Below are positions 13,771 to 23,516 of a stretch of 64,000 nucleotides of DNA, in pieces. A program made the position numbers and the translations under genes. The notes beneath the pieces are model-generated. The model saw nothing but the letters and a program-made list of their open reading frames with translations, made no database searches and had not been told where the DNA came from. Source of the DNA: Annulohypoxylon bovei var. microspora (Eukaryota > Ascomycota > Sordariomycetes > Xylariales > Hypoxylaceae). Where the stretch lies: positions 1 to 64,000 of the forward strand of contig MU405270.1 of NCBI GenBank assembly GCA_022836615.1. The letters run 5' to 3'. Numbering within the stretch: the stretch's first letter is position 1; the number at the start of each line of letters is the position of its first letter.

Positions 13771-13902
13771 TGGTGCTATGTATATGGAAGTACTAGTTTG
13801 ATATCAAGTACAAGTACAATTTACAATTTAATGAGGCCATCGAGGCCCGGAGGTGTGTAGTCCCCTTAACAGCCGGTGCCGGCACGTAGCGGCCGGAGTG
13901 TT

Positions 13903-14175
13903 TCAAAAATTCGGCCCTGACTTACTAAGCCATGGGCAGAGTAGTTGCGCTGCTACTTTATTACCCCACCCAGGTTGTAGTTGGAGCTTCCCAAGAGGTC
14001 TGTAGCACTTGCTGGCCGAGTGTGAGGTTATCTGCCGGGAATTGTGGAACACGATCGAGACCAAGGACGCGTATACGGAGGACGGGGATGCAAGTTCTCG
14101 GCATTTTGCCTTAGATATCATTTTACGGGCAGCAGATTCTTGAGAAAAAAATACTATTTTGAGATATGCGGACAT
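13903..14175 (-). other. Unrecognised open frame in a GC-richer patch
   Basis: A 90-codon open frame directly follows the AT-rich tract and lies within a GC-richer patch beginning near 13840. Its translation (for example YRPLGKLQLQPGW) looks more protein-like than random shadow frames but matches no family I know. It has no clear start context, splice partners or downstream domain. It could be a gene relic or chance. Confidence 0.2.
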
Positions 14176-14630
14176 ATGAACACTGACAGATTATACAGCC
14201 AGTTTATGGAGTCACCCACAGATGCCGCGCGGGATTTTACGAGCATACCAAAAGTCGGCTTCCAAGAGGTACTCAAGTTGCCCATACAATAGGATATCCC
14301 CCTTTAATCTAATCTCCACCTAAAGAGCCACCTCTTATGTTGCCCGTTCGGCCATAAAGGGACATTCGTAAGGGTCGAGGGAATCTATAAACGAAGATGT
14401 AACATGAATGACTAACTGCTTAGACAGATTTGTGTGAGCTGTCAACTTTCTTCAATCATTGATCAGTGATTACACCTTCGGCGAGCGGCCTCTCTATTCC
14501 ATAATTGATAGGCATATCTTCTTTTGCTTTCCCACGATGCCAAGAAACGGCACTCATAGATTCCGGGAGGCAGTGAATATAAATACCTAAAAGATTATTT
14601 ATCTGGGGTAATTATTCGGATGCACGCGGT

Positions 14631-15026
14631 TTAGAGGCCGCCCTCCGCCTTCGCCGGGGCTGTGCGGAGGACCGGCGAATCAGGAGCCGCGTTGACGCTG
14701 CAGATTTCTATTTCCGGACATCCCTTCCCGGGGCACGCACGATCCGATTTTAAGCGCCCGACGTTAAGATAGGGCTTGGGGGCTGTTAGCTGAGTTTTGT
14801 TTCGAAACAGCCGCCGACGTGCTGGGTCTCTGGCTGTTTGCCAGCGATTTTCACCAATATACCTAACCCACCTGATAATAATAGTCTTGTCAGTTACGGT
14901 TCTCCAATCACCGTACTTGCCTAACATTCTATTAAGATGATTACTAAGTTTTCTATATAGTAGACCACGGCTCAAGGCCATCCGACACGATTCTCTTGCA
15001 TTTATCTGAGCCTGTCTAGATCGCAA
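14631..15026 (-). other. Unrecognised open frame, possible decayed element
   Basis: A 131-codon frame in a GC-rich island whose composition differs from the surrounding AT-richer spacer. The translation is basic, with segments such as NHLNRMLGKYGDW and WVRYIGENRW. These resemble the style of fungal retroelement or plasmid-derived proteins, but I cannot assign a family. No flanking repeats were seen. Expression is doubtful and I do not claim a function. Confidence 0.25.
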
Positions 15027-15407
15027 AATGGACTCTAGTTGGCTATAAGGAAACTATGTTGAGAGGTTGGCAAGGCCGACATGCCGCAATTATGTGGTAC
15101 ATGATTCCAAAATAGATACATCAGGATTTCGAGGTCTCCTAGGCAAACACGTAGGCACCATATAACCTAGTTTCCCTGTGTCCATAGTGTGCATGGGTCT
15201 ATTTGTTGCTTGTTCGATACTTCAGTTGCGTACTATATAACTTATTGCTAAGGCAAGGGACAACCTTAAGAAGTCCAGCATATGTTCATTTTTGATAAAG
15301 CTATCGACATATATATAATTGATGCACGGGAAACATAAAGCCATCTAGGAAGCCATTCATATCTTTTCCGCCTTTATCGACAATCAACCCTACCCCTTTT
15401 CTACACG

Positions 15408-16148
15408 ATGAAGACTACTTCACTATTTTCCTCCCTATCTACCATTGTTCTCCTTGGAACAATCGGTCAAAACTACGCCGCGGTGCTCCCTCGCTCCGAT
15501 GCCGACACCATCGCCAACTTTGGGAGGATAGGCATCTGCATGTCGTACCTCGCGGCGGGCCCTACAGACAAGGAACTCGCTCCGTGCAAGACCTGGTGCC
15601 CTACCCAAGATCCGAACACAGATCCCAATGCCGTCGGAGTACGTAGCCGCTATTTCCCTTTCTATAAGAAAACCGAACTGACCATAAACTCTTACCTACA
15701 GTGTCAAGGCCCCAATGTCCCTCAGGACCAGTTAGATCCGAGCACGATCGAAAAAGACGACGACGGGAACCTGTGGACATCAGGCACCTGTGTCTGCAAC
15801 CTCGCAGTCGCCGGCGCCTTCCTAGACGTCGTCGTCCAGGCTCTCGCGCAGCTGGATAACATCATCTGCGCCGTCATGCTGACGGCCGTGACGACGCTCG
15901 TCGAACAAGGCATCGACGCCGTGCCCGGAGGCTCCTCGATCGAAGCGGTTGAGAAAGCTGTCGAGGGCGCCAAGACGTTCGTTGAGAACGGGCTTGACGC
16001 CGTATCCTTCTTTGGCGACTGGATCGGCAACAGTTGTGGCGTTCATGACTTCAACTTCAACTTGGATGACATATTCGACGGCTTGACCGATGCGTCGGAC
16101 TCGCTTGGCGAGAGTAAGGGCTGCTTTAAGGCAAGCAAAGTATGTTAG
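15408..16148 (+). CDS. Secreted Cys-containing protein of unknown function
   Basis: The open frame gives 246 aa, beginning with a signal peptide (about residues 1-24, hydrophobic core TIVLLGTIG). The mature part has about ten cysteines, including CKTWC, CVC and a C-terminal Cys, so it is probably disulfide-bonded and extracellular. I do not recognise a catalytic family; a small effector-like or surface-active secreted protein is the best description. Positions 15639-15701 look like a 63-nt intron: donor GTACGT, branch CTGAC, acceptor CTACAG. It is a multiple of three without a stop, so the spliced form (225 aa) and the retained form are both open. The spliced form is likelier. The next gene, on the opposite strand, also encodes a secreted protein. 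Confidence 0.75.
   Translation: MKTTSLFSSLSTIVLLGTIGQNYAAVLPRSDADTIANFGRIGICMSYLAAGPTDKELAPCKTWCPTQDPNTDPNAVGVRSRYFPFYKKTELTINSYLQCQGPNVPQDQLDPSTIEKDDDGNLWTSGTCVCNLAVAGAFLDVVVQALAQLDNIICAVMLTAVTTLVEQGIDAVPGGSSIEAVEKAVEGAKTFVENGLDAVSFFGDWIGNSCGVHDFNFNLDDIFDGLTDASDSLGESKGCFKASKVC
15639..15701 (+). other. Probable phase-0 63-nt intron that stays in frame if retained
   Basis: The donor GTACGT, an internal CTGAC branch word and the acceptor CTACAG are all canonical for this genome. The 63 bases carry no stop and keep the frame, so retention would add 21 residues. Splicing keeps the Cys codon of the downstream exon. Confidence 0.7.
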
Positions 16149-16821
16149 GCGCCTTAGGAATTTCGTTTAAAGTCTGGATATGTAAATGGAGTGATGAGAC
16201 TGGTGGATAGAGCATTGGTGGAGTATGGCTGGTAGTTGGCTGCATTGGGGAATAGGGGTAGATGAGACATGGCATTTGGTTTCGGGGCGCAGGAGCGTCG
16301 GTTGTATTTGTTGGTTACCTACCTGTTTGATATTTTTGCATTGAAAAGATGTTTAGAATACCGTGGTGCTTTGACCTATATGAAGTCTCTTAGTTGTGTA
16401 ATTAATCCGTGTCGCATAGGTACTGATGATAATGTTGGGGGTTGCTGCCATGATTTGGCATTTTTAACATGACACTCGAGGATCTCGGCTCCATAATAGA
16501 CAACAATTGATCATCCCCTTTTGTTTATTTGATAAATTACTACCCTTTACTAGTTATATTTGTAATTGTGAGACATTTCAAACTTAAAAGAGACTAAAAA
16601 GTCACTATTGTATCCACTAAACATACACAGTCATACATAAACCCCTTAAAAAGGGGGTTTTGCTACTAGGAGAATTGAATATATTATGCCTAATTCTCCT
16701 ACTAATTAAGGAGTGAACACGGATTCAATAGGGCGACTATTAAAAGGGTCTAGGTACCAAAAAGCTAGTTAATGCTAACATTCCCAAGAGCCACCATGGG
16801 CCGCAACCTCAACTCAAACGA
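16149..16821. other. Convergent 3' spacer with two inverted repeats
   Basis: This 0.67 kb lies between two convergent genes. It holds two adjacent hairpin-capable repeats. The first is AAACCCCTT (39-47 past 16600) facing AAGGGGGTTT (16651-16660). The second is TAGGAGAATT at 16667-16676 facing AATTCTCCTA at 16692-16701. The small open frame at 16269-16472 (+) has no supporting features. Confidence 0.55.
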
Positions 16822-17442
16822 CTACACAAAGACCCTCTTAACCGACACATACTGGCAGCTCGGATTCTGCGGCTTCTGATCGCCCATGACATACTGGAGA
16901 GCCGTGTACCCGTAGCCCTGCCAGTACGTGACGCAGATAGCCCAGCGGTCCGCCAAGTACGTAATATCATTATCGAACGGCTTCGGCGGGGACACGGCAT
17001 CGTTGGTGTTGGCGCCGACGGCCAGGAGCCCCGCGTCGGTGAAGGCGACGGGCTGCGCGGCGTCGTCGGAAGGCCAGATGAGCGGGAACGCGAGGTTGGA
17101 CGCCGCGTTGTAGAAGAACGCCATGGCCGTGTTCTGCGTGAAGGGCGGCGATCCGCCCGTGAACGTCCAGGTGATCAGCCCCGCCGGCAGGAAGCCCGGC
17201 GAGGTGGGCGCCTGCGCCGACCCGTTGAAGTAGAAGGTCTGGAATTCCGGCGTCGACACCGACTCGTCTAGGCAGAGCGACTCTATGGCCGCTCCCGAGT
17301 GGCAGGCTGCGAGCTTCTGGCCGTCTAGGGTGCTGTTCGAGCTCGAGAGGACGAGGTTGAAGGGTGCGGATTGGTTCGGGTAGTTGCTTTGCGCCAGGGC
17401 GAGGCCGAAGGCCGACGCGAGGATGGGGAGGAAGCTGATCAT
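16822..17442 (-). CDS. Secreted DUF7907-like protein
   Basis: A single exon of 206 aa with a signal peptide (residues 1-18, MISFLPILASAFGLALAQ). The mature protein matches the pattern of the small secreted fungal DUF7907 family as I remember it. It opens with NQSAPFNLVL and then LAACHSGAAIESLC. A WTFTGG segment and WAICVTYWQGYGYTALQYV sit in the middle and late parts, and it ends with NPSCQYVSVKRVFV. Four conserved-looking cysteines suggest two disulfides. The function of the family is not established, and no catalytic residues are evident. It probably acts outside the cell or in the wall. It converges with the secreted-protein gene at 15408-16148. Confidence 0.8.
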   Translation of the reverse strand: MISFLPILASAFGLALAQSNYPNQSAPFNLVLSSSNSTLDGQKLAACHSGAAIESLCLDESVSTPEFQTFYFNGSAQAPTSPGFLPAGLITWTFTGGSPPFTQNTAMAFFYNAASNLAFPLIWPSDDAAQPVAFTDAGLLAVGANTNDAVSPPKPFDNDITYLADRWAICVTYWQGYGYTALQYVMGDQKPQNPSCQYVSVKRVFV

Positions 17443-18360
17443 GGCTGCTGAGGTTGATGGTTGTTAAGCGTCTTCGATGTGATGTGTTACTTGTTGGATA
17501 TACTGGTTGTAATTATGAAGATAATACAGCGCCCAGCTGAGTCTTTATATTGGATTCCTCCTCATTCTTTCGCTCACCGGTCTCCGTTATCACCGTCTTC
17601 ATGATGTCTTTCCTATTACTACTACCTCGTACCTCCCTTGGCTGCACTGGAATTATTAGAATACGAGATTTCAACTCGTCATGTCACATCAAAATACCGT
17701 GCGGGCGTTAGTACCATTGGTCACATGGCAGTGTGAGGAATGCCCGTTCGGGATTTATGTTGCGTCCTGCGCTGCATACAACCCCCCTATCTGGCAAATT
17801 CTAATAGCCTCAATTTTCTCAAACGACATGCGGGAAAGCCGGCGGTGATTTATACGAGATATATCACCAGATTTTACTCTGCTTTAGAATTCTCACTCTG
17901 TTCTGCGATTATTCTTCTAATGTTCGATACGAGAATGCTGACTCAGGCTGCTCGGGATTGTGAAGTGGGTGACGATGTGTCTAACCTCTTTGTCTATTGT
18001 CGAATAACGAAATATCCATTTCTTGGAAAGTATCTTCATAGCTGAAGGGTTCATTTAAATGGCTCTCCTAGGATGGCTAAACTGTTTTATCGCAATGTGT
18101 CGCATGTTGAATCCGTATCGCTCGACCGGTAAGATGAAATCAGTTCGGAGGGGGGTTGTGAATAACAAATCTACGTAACGCTGACTTATTTACATATGCT
18201 ACGGATCACTAGTAGTTAGGATTTCTCTCTTTATTCTATGATTTATATTCCCCAACGAAATTATATTACTATTCTGTACGAAATATTTTGACGAAGGATA
18301 GACAATTAGAAAGTCACCGCGATCCCTTTCCGCTCCGGTCTCAACGTCTTGTCGCCGACA
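17443..18360. other. Intergenic, nothing recognised
   Basis: This is the 5' flank of the DUF7907-like gene and the 3' flank of the Trp-repeat protein gene. The 101-codon frame at 17740-18045 (+) has no recognisable domain and sits in promoter-like sequence. No RNA gene was seen. Confidence 0.45.
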
Positions 18361-19797
18361 CTAAACAGTGTCTCCAGATGGACATTTCACAAAACTCCAC
18401 CCCTTGAAATTGATGTTATTGAAGCAACGAGGAACAATCAAATCTATGTGTGGCTGACCCGTCGGTCGTTGCGGAGGGTCCGGCGGAACACCATAAGGGC
18501 AATTGTTGTGCTCCCACGTCCTCCCCGCGGCGGTCCCGAACCAGGTCTTCTGAACTCGCGGCCCCCGAGATGTAGAGTAAGTACCGGTATTAGCCCAGGC
18601 CAAAGCCTGGGGGCTATCGAGGAAACACACACCAGCTTTAGTGTTGAGCCATTGTAACCCATCCTGGCTTTCGAGCCACGGGTACCCAAAGTCTGACGCC
18701 AGCCACCACCAGCCGGATTCTGATGCGAGGAATTCATAATCTTTTAACTTGAGCCACTTGTGCCCTTCTTTGGTACCCAGCCACTTGGAGATTATATTGT
18801 TCGTATCGTGGACAGGATGAGAAATCCAATCCCTGCCCGCTGAGGACTCCAACCAGGCGCGTTGTTTCCGGCGCCTGGCGCATATAGTTTTCGACCAGGC
18901 CTGTGTGATGACCCCCATCATGTAATTTTCGGACATAGAATAGTCTGCTCCAGAGGGATAGAAATTCATGGATAGGCTGAATTCACCATAGATATCTTCG
19001 ACTTGGTAGGCTCTGATCTGTCTCATTTTCGAAGGCGAGACTTGTTTTCGGAACTCGCCGAGGAGAATCACGAGATTTTCGATCTTCGACCTCTTATCTA
19101 AGATGAAACCCTTGCCCTCTTCAGAGTCTAATACACGTTTTATGCGCTTGAATACTTCGTCAATCTTGAAGACACAAGTCCTGATTTCGAACATGCTGCG
19201 GGGCATAGGCCAAAGCGGATTCAAGGTATCCATGTACGCGTTCCCATCGAAGAAGAACCAGTCCAGACGCTTTCTCACTGGGGGCGATTTTACTTTGTAC
19301 TTCACCTCGAAACAGAAGGGGCGGTCGCCCAAGACCTCTGCCCGTTTTAGGGTCTTTAGGCTTTTGCGGTCTGTAACAACAAGGCCGAGAGTGCTGCTGG
19401 CGAGCAACCCTACAGTTTTGTTCATCTTGTTGACGTAGTTGCTTTGGCTCAAGCCTTGTCGAAGGACGGGAGACTGATACCATTCTCTATTCACGTAGAT
19501 CTCCTGATTGCCTCCATCGAATTCCACTATTTGCCCCCTTTCGAATTTGAAATGGGCCCAGCCAGGCGATGACCGGACCATTTCGAAGATGATGTACTTG
19601 ATGTCGTAGGGTAGATTGTTGAAGGGGAATCCTCCTTTGTTTTTGCTGCCGAGTCTCACTTGCCGAATAGAATTCGCTAGCTTAGTTATCGCGTTCGCGA
19701 AGCGTTGTCCGTCCTCGGTTTTTCTGGGCTCAGGATCACCAAACTCCAACCGGACTTGTGTGGCTGTAAGCATCGGGTTCACCCACTTTCGTGACAT
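18361..19797 (-). CDS. 2EXR/F-box-like protein with tandem Trp nonapeptide repeats
   Basis: A single exon of 478 aa. An N-terminal segment FPFNNLPYDIKYIIFEMV (about 57-74) resembles the start of a 2EXR or F-box-like domain, usually a protein-interaction module in ascomycetes. The middle (about 75-300) has no recognised fold. The C-terminal region, about 315-401, is a run of roughly nine-residue units of the form W/F-L-x-S/T-x-x-G-x-x, for example WLASDFGYP followed by WLESQDGLQ. The tail is Pro/Gly-rich. No signal peptide or membrane segment is seen. A role in substrate recognition for ubiquitin ligases is possible but unproven. The start was chosen as the first Met of an uninterrupted frame. 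Confidence 0.7.
   Translation of the reverse strand: MSRKWVNPMLTATQVRLEFGDPEPRKTEDGQRFANAITKLANSIRQVRLGSKNKGGFPFNNLPYDIKYIIFEMVRSSPGWAHFKFERGQIVEFDGGNQEIYVNREWYQSPVLRQGLSQSNYVNKMNKTVGLLASSTLGLVVTDRKSLKTLKRAEVLGDRPFCFEVKYKVKSPPVRKRLDWFFFDGNAYMDTLNPLWPMPRSMFEIRTCVFKIDEVFKRIKRVLDSEEGKGFILDKRSKIENLVILLGEFRKQVSPSKMRQIRAYQVEDIYGEFSLSMNFYPSGADYSMSENYMMGVITQAWSKTICARRRKQRAWLESSAGRDWISHPVHDTNNIISKWLGTKEGHKWLKLKDYEFLASESGWWWLASDFGYPWLESQDGLQWLNTKAGVCFLDSPQALAWANTGTYSTSRGPRVQKTWFGTAAGRTWEHNNCPYGVPPDPPQRPTGQPHIDLIVPRCFNNINFKGWSFVKCPSGDTV
18595..18855 (-). repeat. Coding tandem repeat: Trp-Leu nonapeptides
   Basis: Residues 315-401 of the gene at 18361-19797. The clearest consecutive units are WLGTKEGHK, an eight-residue WLKLKDYE, FLASESGWW, WLASDFGYP, WLESQDGLQ, WLNTKAGVC and FLDSPQALA. 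Spacing of the aromatic residue is nine with one eight-residue exception. A degenerate first unit starts at WLESSAGRD. Confidence 0.75.
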
Positions 19798-21103
19798 ATT
19801 GATAACATGGAGCTAACGAAGGCACAACTTAGTTATTCAAGATAGGTGATCGATAGGAATAAAGATTTAGTATAAGATTTATGTTGCTGGTGCGTATCAA
19901 AAATAAGATAATAGATGTAGTGGATAGTTTCTTGAGGTTGGATTTTTTTTTGGCAAAGAAAGAAGGGGACTGAAGTTTATATATATATATATTTACTACT
20001 ATTGTAATATATTAGAGTACAGATCACGACTTAATACTTTGAGGTCTACCGTGTGTATTACCAAGTGACAGTCACTATACTATAATTTAATGTGAATGGT
20101 TTTGTGTGGGTGAAGTGTATCACGAACGGACTTCGTGCTAAACTAGCTACAACTTGCATTACTCCTTGAACATATCACAGAATTGGAATCTCAAGAGTAA
20201 AAGGAACCTGGACATAGGCTATTAGATTAACTAGAGCAGGTATGTATTCGACTGTACAGTTATTTAGGGGATCGTTTTCAGGACGAGGTGTTCATTTAAC
20301 TACTAGGGATATCACGTACTCTACCTAAAGTAGTTGCTAGTTCTTGCTCTGGGTAAAATGCAGACATCCGTGACCCCATAGACAACAATGGGCTTTTTCA
20401 CGTACATTATAGGATAATAATTGAAAGCAGCCACAGCAAGAAGGTAACATAAGTGATATATGGCTCAATATTGTACAAGTAATAGGACACACTGGCTCAT
20501 TATAATCCGTTTGTTACTGTTATCTATAAGAATCGAATCACCCAATGAGCATTTGATTACAAGAAAAAGAGTTCCAGCCTCGAGGCTGGCAGAACCGTCT
20601 CATCTTCTGCTAGTACCTAAAGCAAGGTTGCTATGCAAATGCCGATAACCATGCAACATGTAAGCCCTATTCCCTTTGTAGGATGCGTTGCGTGAACAGA
20701 AGCCCAAAATACAAATACTGGGGTATACCCTCCTCAAGCTAACGCCGCAGCCAATGTGTCTGAGTTCCTCATCATAACAATTGTCATCGCGTCATGGTAA
20801 CCTCCTGAATCGAATAAATATACTGTCACGGCCAACAGACCCTTGGCAGCCCATCTGCCCCCCACGTGGTACTGTTGGATAAACCCCCAAGCCCCCCAAC
20901 CCCTCCTCGCCCTTAAAGAGCCTGGTATTGCTAACCACTTGAATTTGATGCCTCCTACGCCTTGTTCGAAGAACTCTCCTAGAACTTATGATTCCACCTC
21001 CGGTGACTTAGGCACTGCCCGATCATCGTTATTTCCTATCCATTTTTAGTAACCCGTAAATATACCCACGTGACCTCGTTAAAAAGCGCAGGAGGGTATT
21101 TTC
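19798..21103. other. Intergenic with a (TA)n microsatellite
   Basis: 1.3 kb upstream of the Trp-repeat gene. A short (TA)n run sits at about 19978-19992. The frames at 20460-20648 and 20843-21049 (+) are not supported. No RNA gene was recognised. Confidence 0.45.
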
Positions 21104-22405
21104 TCATCGGACCACGCCAACCCTACCTTCCTCTAGATGTCTGCGCTTCGCCACCAAGCTGCCCAAGTCGGGAGAGTCGCGATCCTCAGAGAAGCTCACG
21201 TTCATGACCTCAGAAAGAATGTGCCTCTTGCGTTTCGAGGATCCTAGTTCACGAGAAACTTGGGATGATGATGCATCATTCCGGCTGTACTTCTGGAGAG
21301 TGGCCACTAAATCCATCTCCAGATTATCGTTGCCATCCTGAGAATTGGATAATGGACTATTCTGGAAAGTCTCAATACGGTCCACGTCGACTTCGCCAAC
21401 TAGATCTTTGCCTAGCGCTTGTCCTAGGCGTTCTTTGAGACCCAGAATCGGCCAAACCGGGACTCTCTGGTATTGAATAGTGATCTTCGCACCCCCCTGT
21501 GGTGCCTTGGTGAGGTCATTGAACATGATTAGAAATGCTGCCGGTATGACACTTTTGTAAACGATGAGTGAATGATCTTGTTCAGACACTGCTAAGATGC
21601 GAAGTTCAACATCTTTCGGCATGAAGCCGAACCCCTTGTAGACATTGGTGTACACATGCCGTTGAGCCATTGCTAGCATGATGGCAAGTATATATTGGTC
21701 TTCATCAGGGTTTTTGGGAAATAATTTCGCCGTGCGAATCTCATGCAAGCGGTGAATAGGGACGTTCATAGACCCGTCAGGAGACGGACGGACCCGGAAG
21801 CAGCCCTTCCTAGTGAAGTTCAGGTTGTGAAGATCGAGAAATGCTAATACCGGAACGTGCGCCGGAGCCTGTATTATCGGTGTTTCTCGTGAGCTTGAGC
21901 AGGTGGTGGTGGATTCAAACGAAGACAATCTTTCTGATTTTTTCCAAACAGCTTGGCAACGCACACTGCCTAGAAAACGGTCACGCCCACATCTAATAGA
22001 GAGGTCTGGGCTCACCGGGCATAACCGCCCAGGAAATAGCAATGTCAACAGACTCTGGACTGTTTTATCTGGCGTCTGATGGGCGAGAAACGGATCCATC
22101 AGATTGTCTAGGGTTCTCCCAATCGACACCACTAAGTCAGGTGTCGGTCGTGGTGATGTGCGCGGTTGCGATGATAATGGTGTTGGTGTAGGTATAACTT
22201 GTGAAGGTTGTCGTACAAACCGACAACCGAGCAATTGTACGTGTAGATCTGTCCAACCAATGGGCGAGACATAGAGGGATTTGGTTGCGTTGTCGTGTAG
22301 AATATCGTAAAGAGATCCGACTTCGGGTGATCTTATCCTGCGGTTACGGAATGATTTATTGTGACGCAGACGCTTGCGCTTCGTCTTGATCTGCGTCAAA
22401 TCCAT
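21104..22405 (-). CDS. Conserved-looking protein of unknown function, probably nuclear
   Basis: A single exon of 433 aa. The N-terminus is strongly basic (KTKRKRLRHNKSFRNRR), and a second basic patch SSKRKRH lies near residue 392. Both look like nuclear localisation signals. The central part (about 175-330) has a folded character, with LAFLDLHNLNFTRKGCFRVR, then LAIMLAMAQRHVYTN and VELRILAVSEQDHSLIVYK. The region around residues 70-95 and the C-terminal third are Ser/Pro-rich and probably disordered. I do not recognise the family and assign no function. The uninterrupted length and nonrandom composition support a real gene. There is no intron signal and the start is the first Met. Confidence 0.65.
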   Translation of the reverse strand: MDLTQIKTKRKRLRHNKSFRNRRIRSPEVGSLYDILHDNATKSLYVSPIGWTDLHVQLLGCRFVRQPSQVIPTPTPLSSQPRTSPRPTPDLVVSIGRTLDNLMDPFLAHQTPDKTVQSLLTLLFPGRLCPVSPDLSIRCGRDRFLGSVRCQAVWKKSERLSSFESTTTCSSSRETPIIQAPAHVPVLAFLDLHNLNFTRKGCFRVRPSPDGSMNVPIHRLHEIRTAKLFPKNPDEDQYILAIMLAMAQRHVYTNVYKGFGFMPKDVELRILAVSEQDHSLIVYKSVIPAAFLIMFNDLTKAPQGGAKITIQYQRVPVWPILGLKERLGQALGKDLVGEVDVDRIETFQNSPLSNSQDGNDNLEMDLVATLQKYSRNDASSSQVSRELGSSKRKRHILSEVMNVSFSEDRDSPDLGSLVAKRRHLEEGRVGVVR

Positions 22406-23516
22406 CGTGTGATGTCTTCAACGGTATAATAGTTCGATATCAATACGTTGTCGGCTACGAAGTAAAATGTTAGTAGGAGGCGCAAATAGATGAGGGGTAT
22501 CTATAAAAGTGGCTAGCTACCAGGTGGGTAGCGGCAGCTAGACATGTAGCTTGGAGGTGCTTACCTGATCAATCCATGAGATAGGCAGAGTGGATGGCGG
22601 CGTTGTGGCTGCAGTGTGCAGTGTGCAGTTAAGCTCTGCAGGAATACGATGTGACAAGTTATGCGACAATGCAAATGCGATGCGCCTTCAAATTCTAATT
22701 GATATAATTGATATAATCGGACCTAAGCCGATATGGGGAAATACGTCACAAAGAACGATGTTTAGTACATTTAATATGCGAGGGGAACGGTGATGGGAGA
22801 ATATGCGACGGTTCTGATACTGGGCGGTTAGAGGAATGATGAGAATGGATGAGAGTGATTGAAGCTTGGAGACGCGACGCGAGAGGGGCTTACCCTTTAG
22901 TTGCAAGCAAAAACCGTGGGCTGTCCTTTCAATTTGAATGCGGTCAGCTTCGCGGTCGCGCGAATTCAGGTGACCTTGTGCGCTCCTCAATCAGGTTAGG
23001 GTTAGGCTCCAGCCTTTGTGTTCCCGATGTGGGTCGGCGCCACAACGTCATTCCGCCAATTAGAGTTTGTTTTTTAAACTCAGTCACAACCCACTTTCAA
23101 GACAAACTTTAGTGATGATCTAAGAACTGTGGATGCAAGTCATCGTTAGCCGAATTCCGATTGGCTTCATTTTCTCTATCTTTAGTAAGGCTACGTGGTT
23201 AGCGTCATCTAAAATGAGTTGTCTCACACTGTACGGAGTGGAGTATCTTGATACGTACTTATGTACCGTGTTATTATGTAATAAGAGTAGACTATGCCGA
23301 TATTCACCCGATGGAAGTGACGTTACGAGGATCTAAGTTTCTCACTAACAATTTAGAGACGTCAGCCTCAGTTACATGGATACCTTGTACGCCCGAGCCT
23401 CGTGAGCCCCTCTAGAAATCCAGCCAAAAACGAGACGTGCCTCTCCATCACCAAACTCCTTGTAACCGCAGCACTGTCGAGCTATCACCGACTCTCCTCG
23501 GTGTGTTCTTGACAAG
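22406..23516. other. Divergent promoter region
   Basis: 1.1 kb between the minus-strand gene ending upstream and the plus-strand ARPC3 gene. It should hold both promoters. Small frames here (22590-22793, 22849-23112 and 23133-23336, all +) have no recognisable content. Confidence 0.45.

Larger units (their letters stand above)
7349..15407. other. 8-kb gene-poor block
   Basis: No convincing protein gene was found over about 8 kb, several times longer than most other spacers here. Open frames at 7537-7913 (-), 10177-10577, 10889-11200 (+) and 11514-11747 (+) have no recognisable domain and low-complexity or atypical composition. The block contains many copies of short TAGGTA/TACCTA words, an AT-rich tract around 13560-13770, and two GC-richer patches annotated separately. 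No tRNA or 5S gene was recognised. It may hold non-coding RNA or decayed transposons. Confidence 0.5.

Noticed and set aside
17740..18045. 101-codon plus-strand frame
   Set aside because: It lies in the promoter-like spacer, with no recognisable motif.
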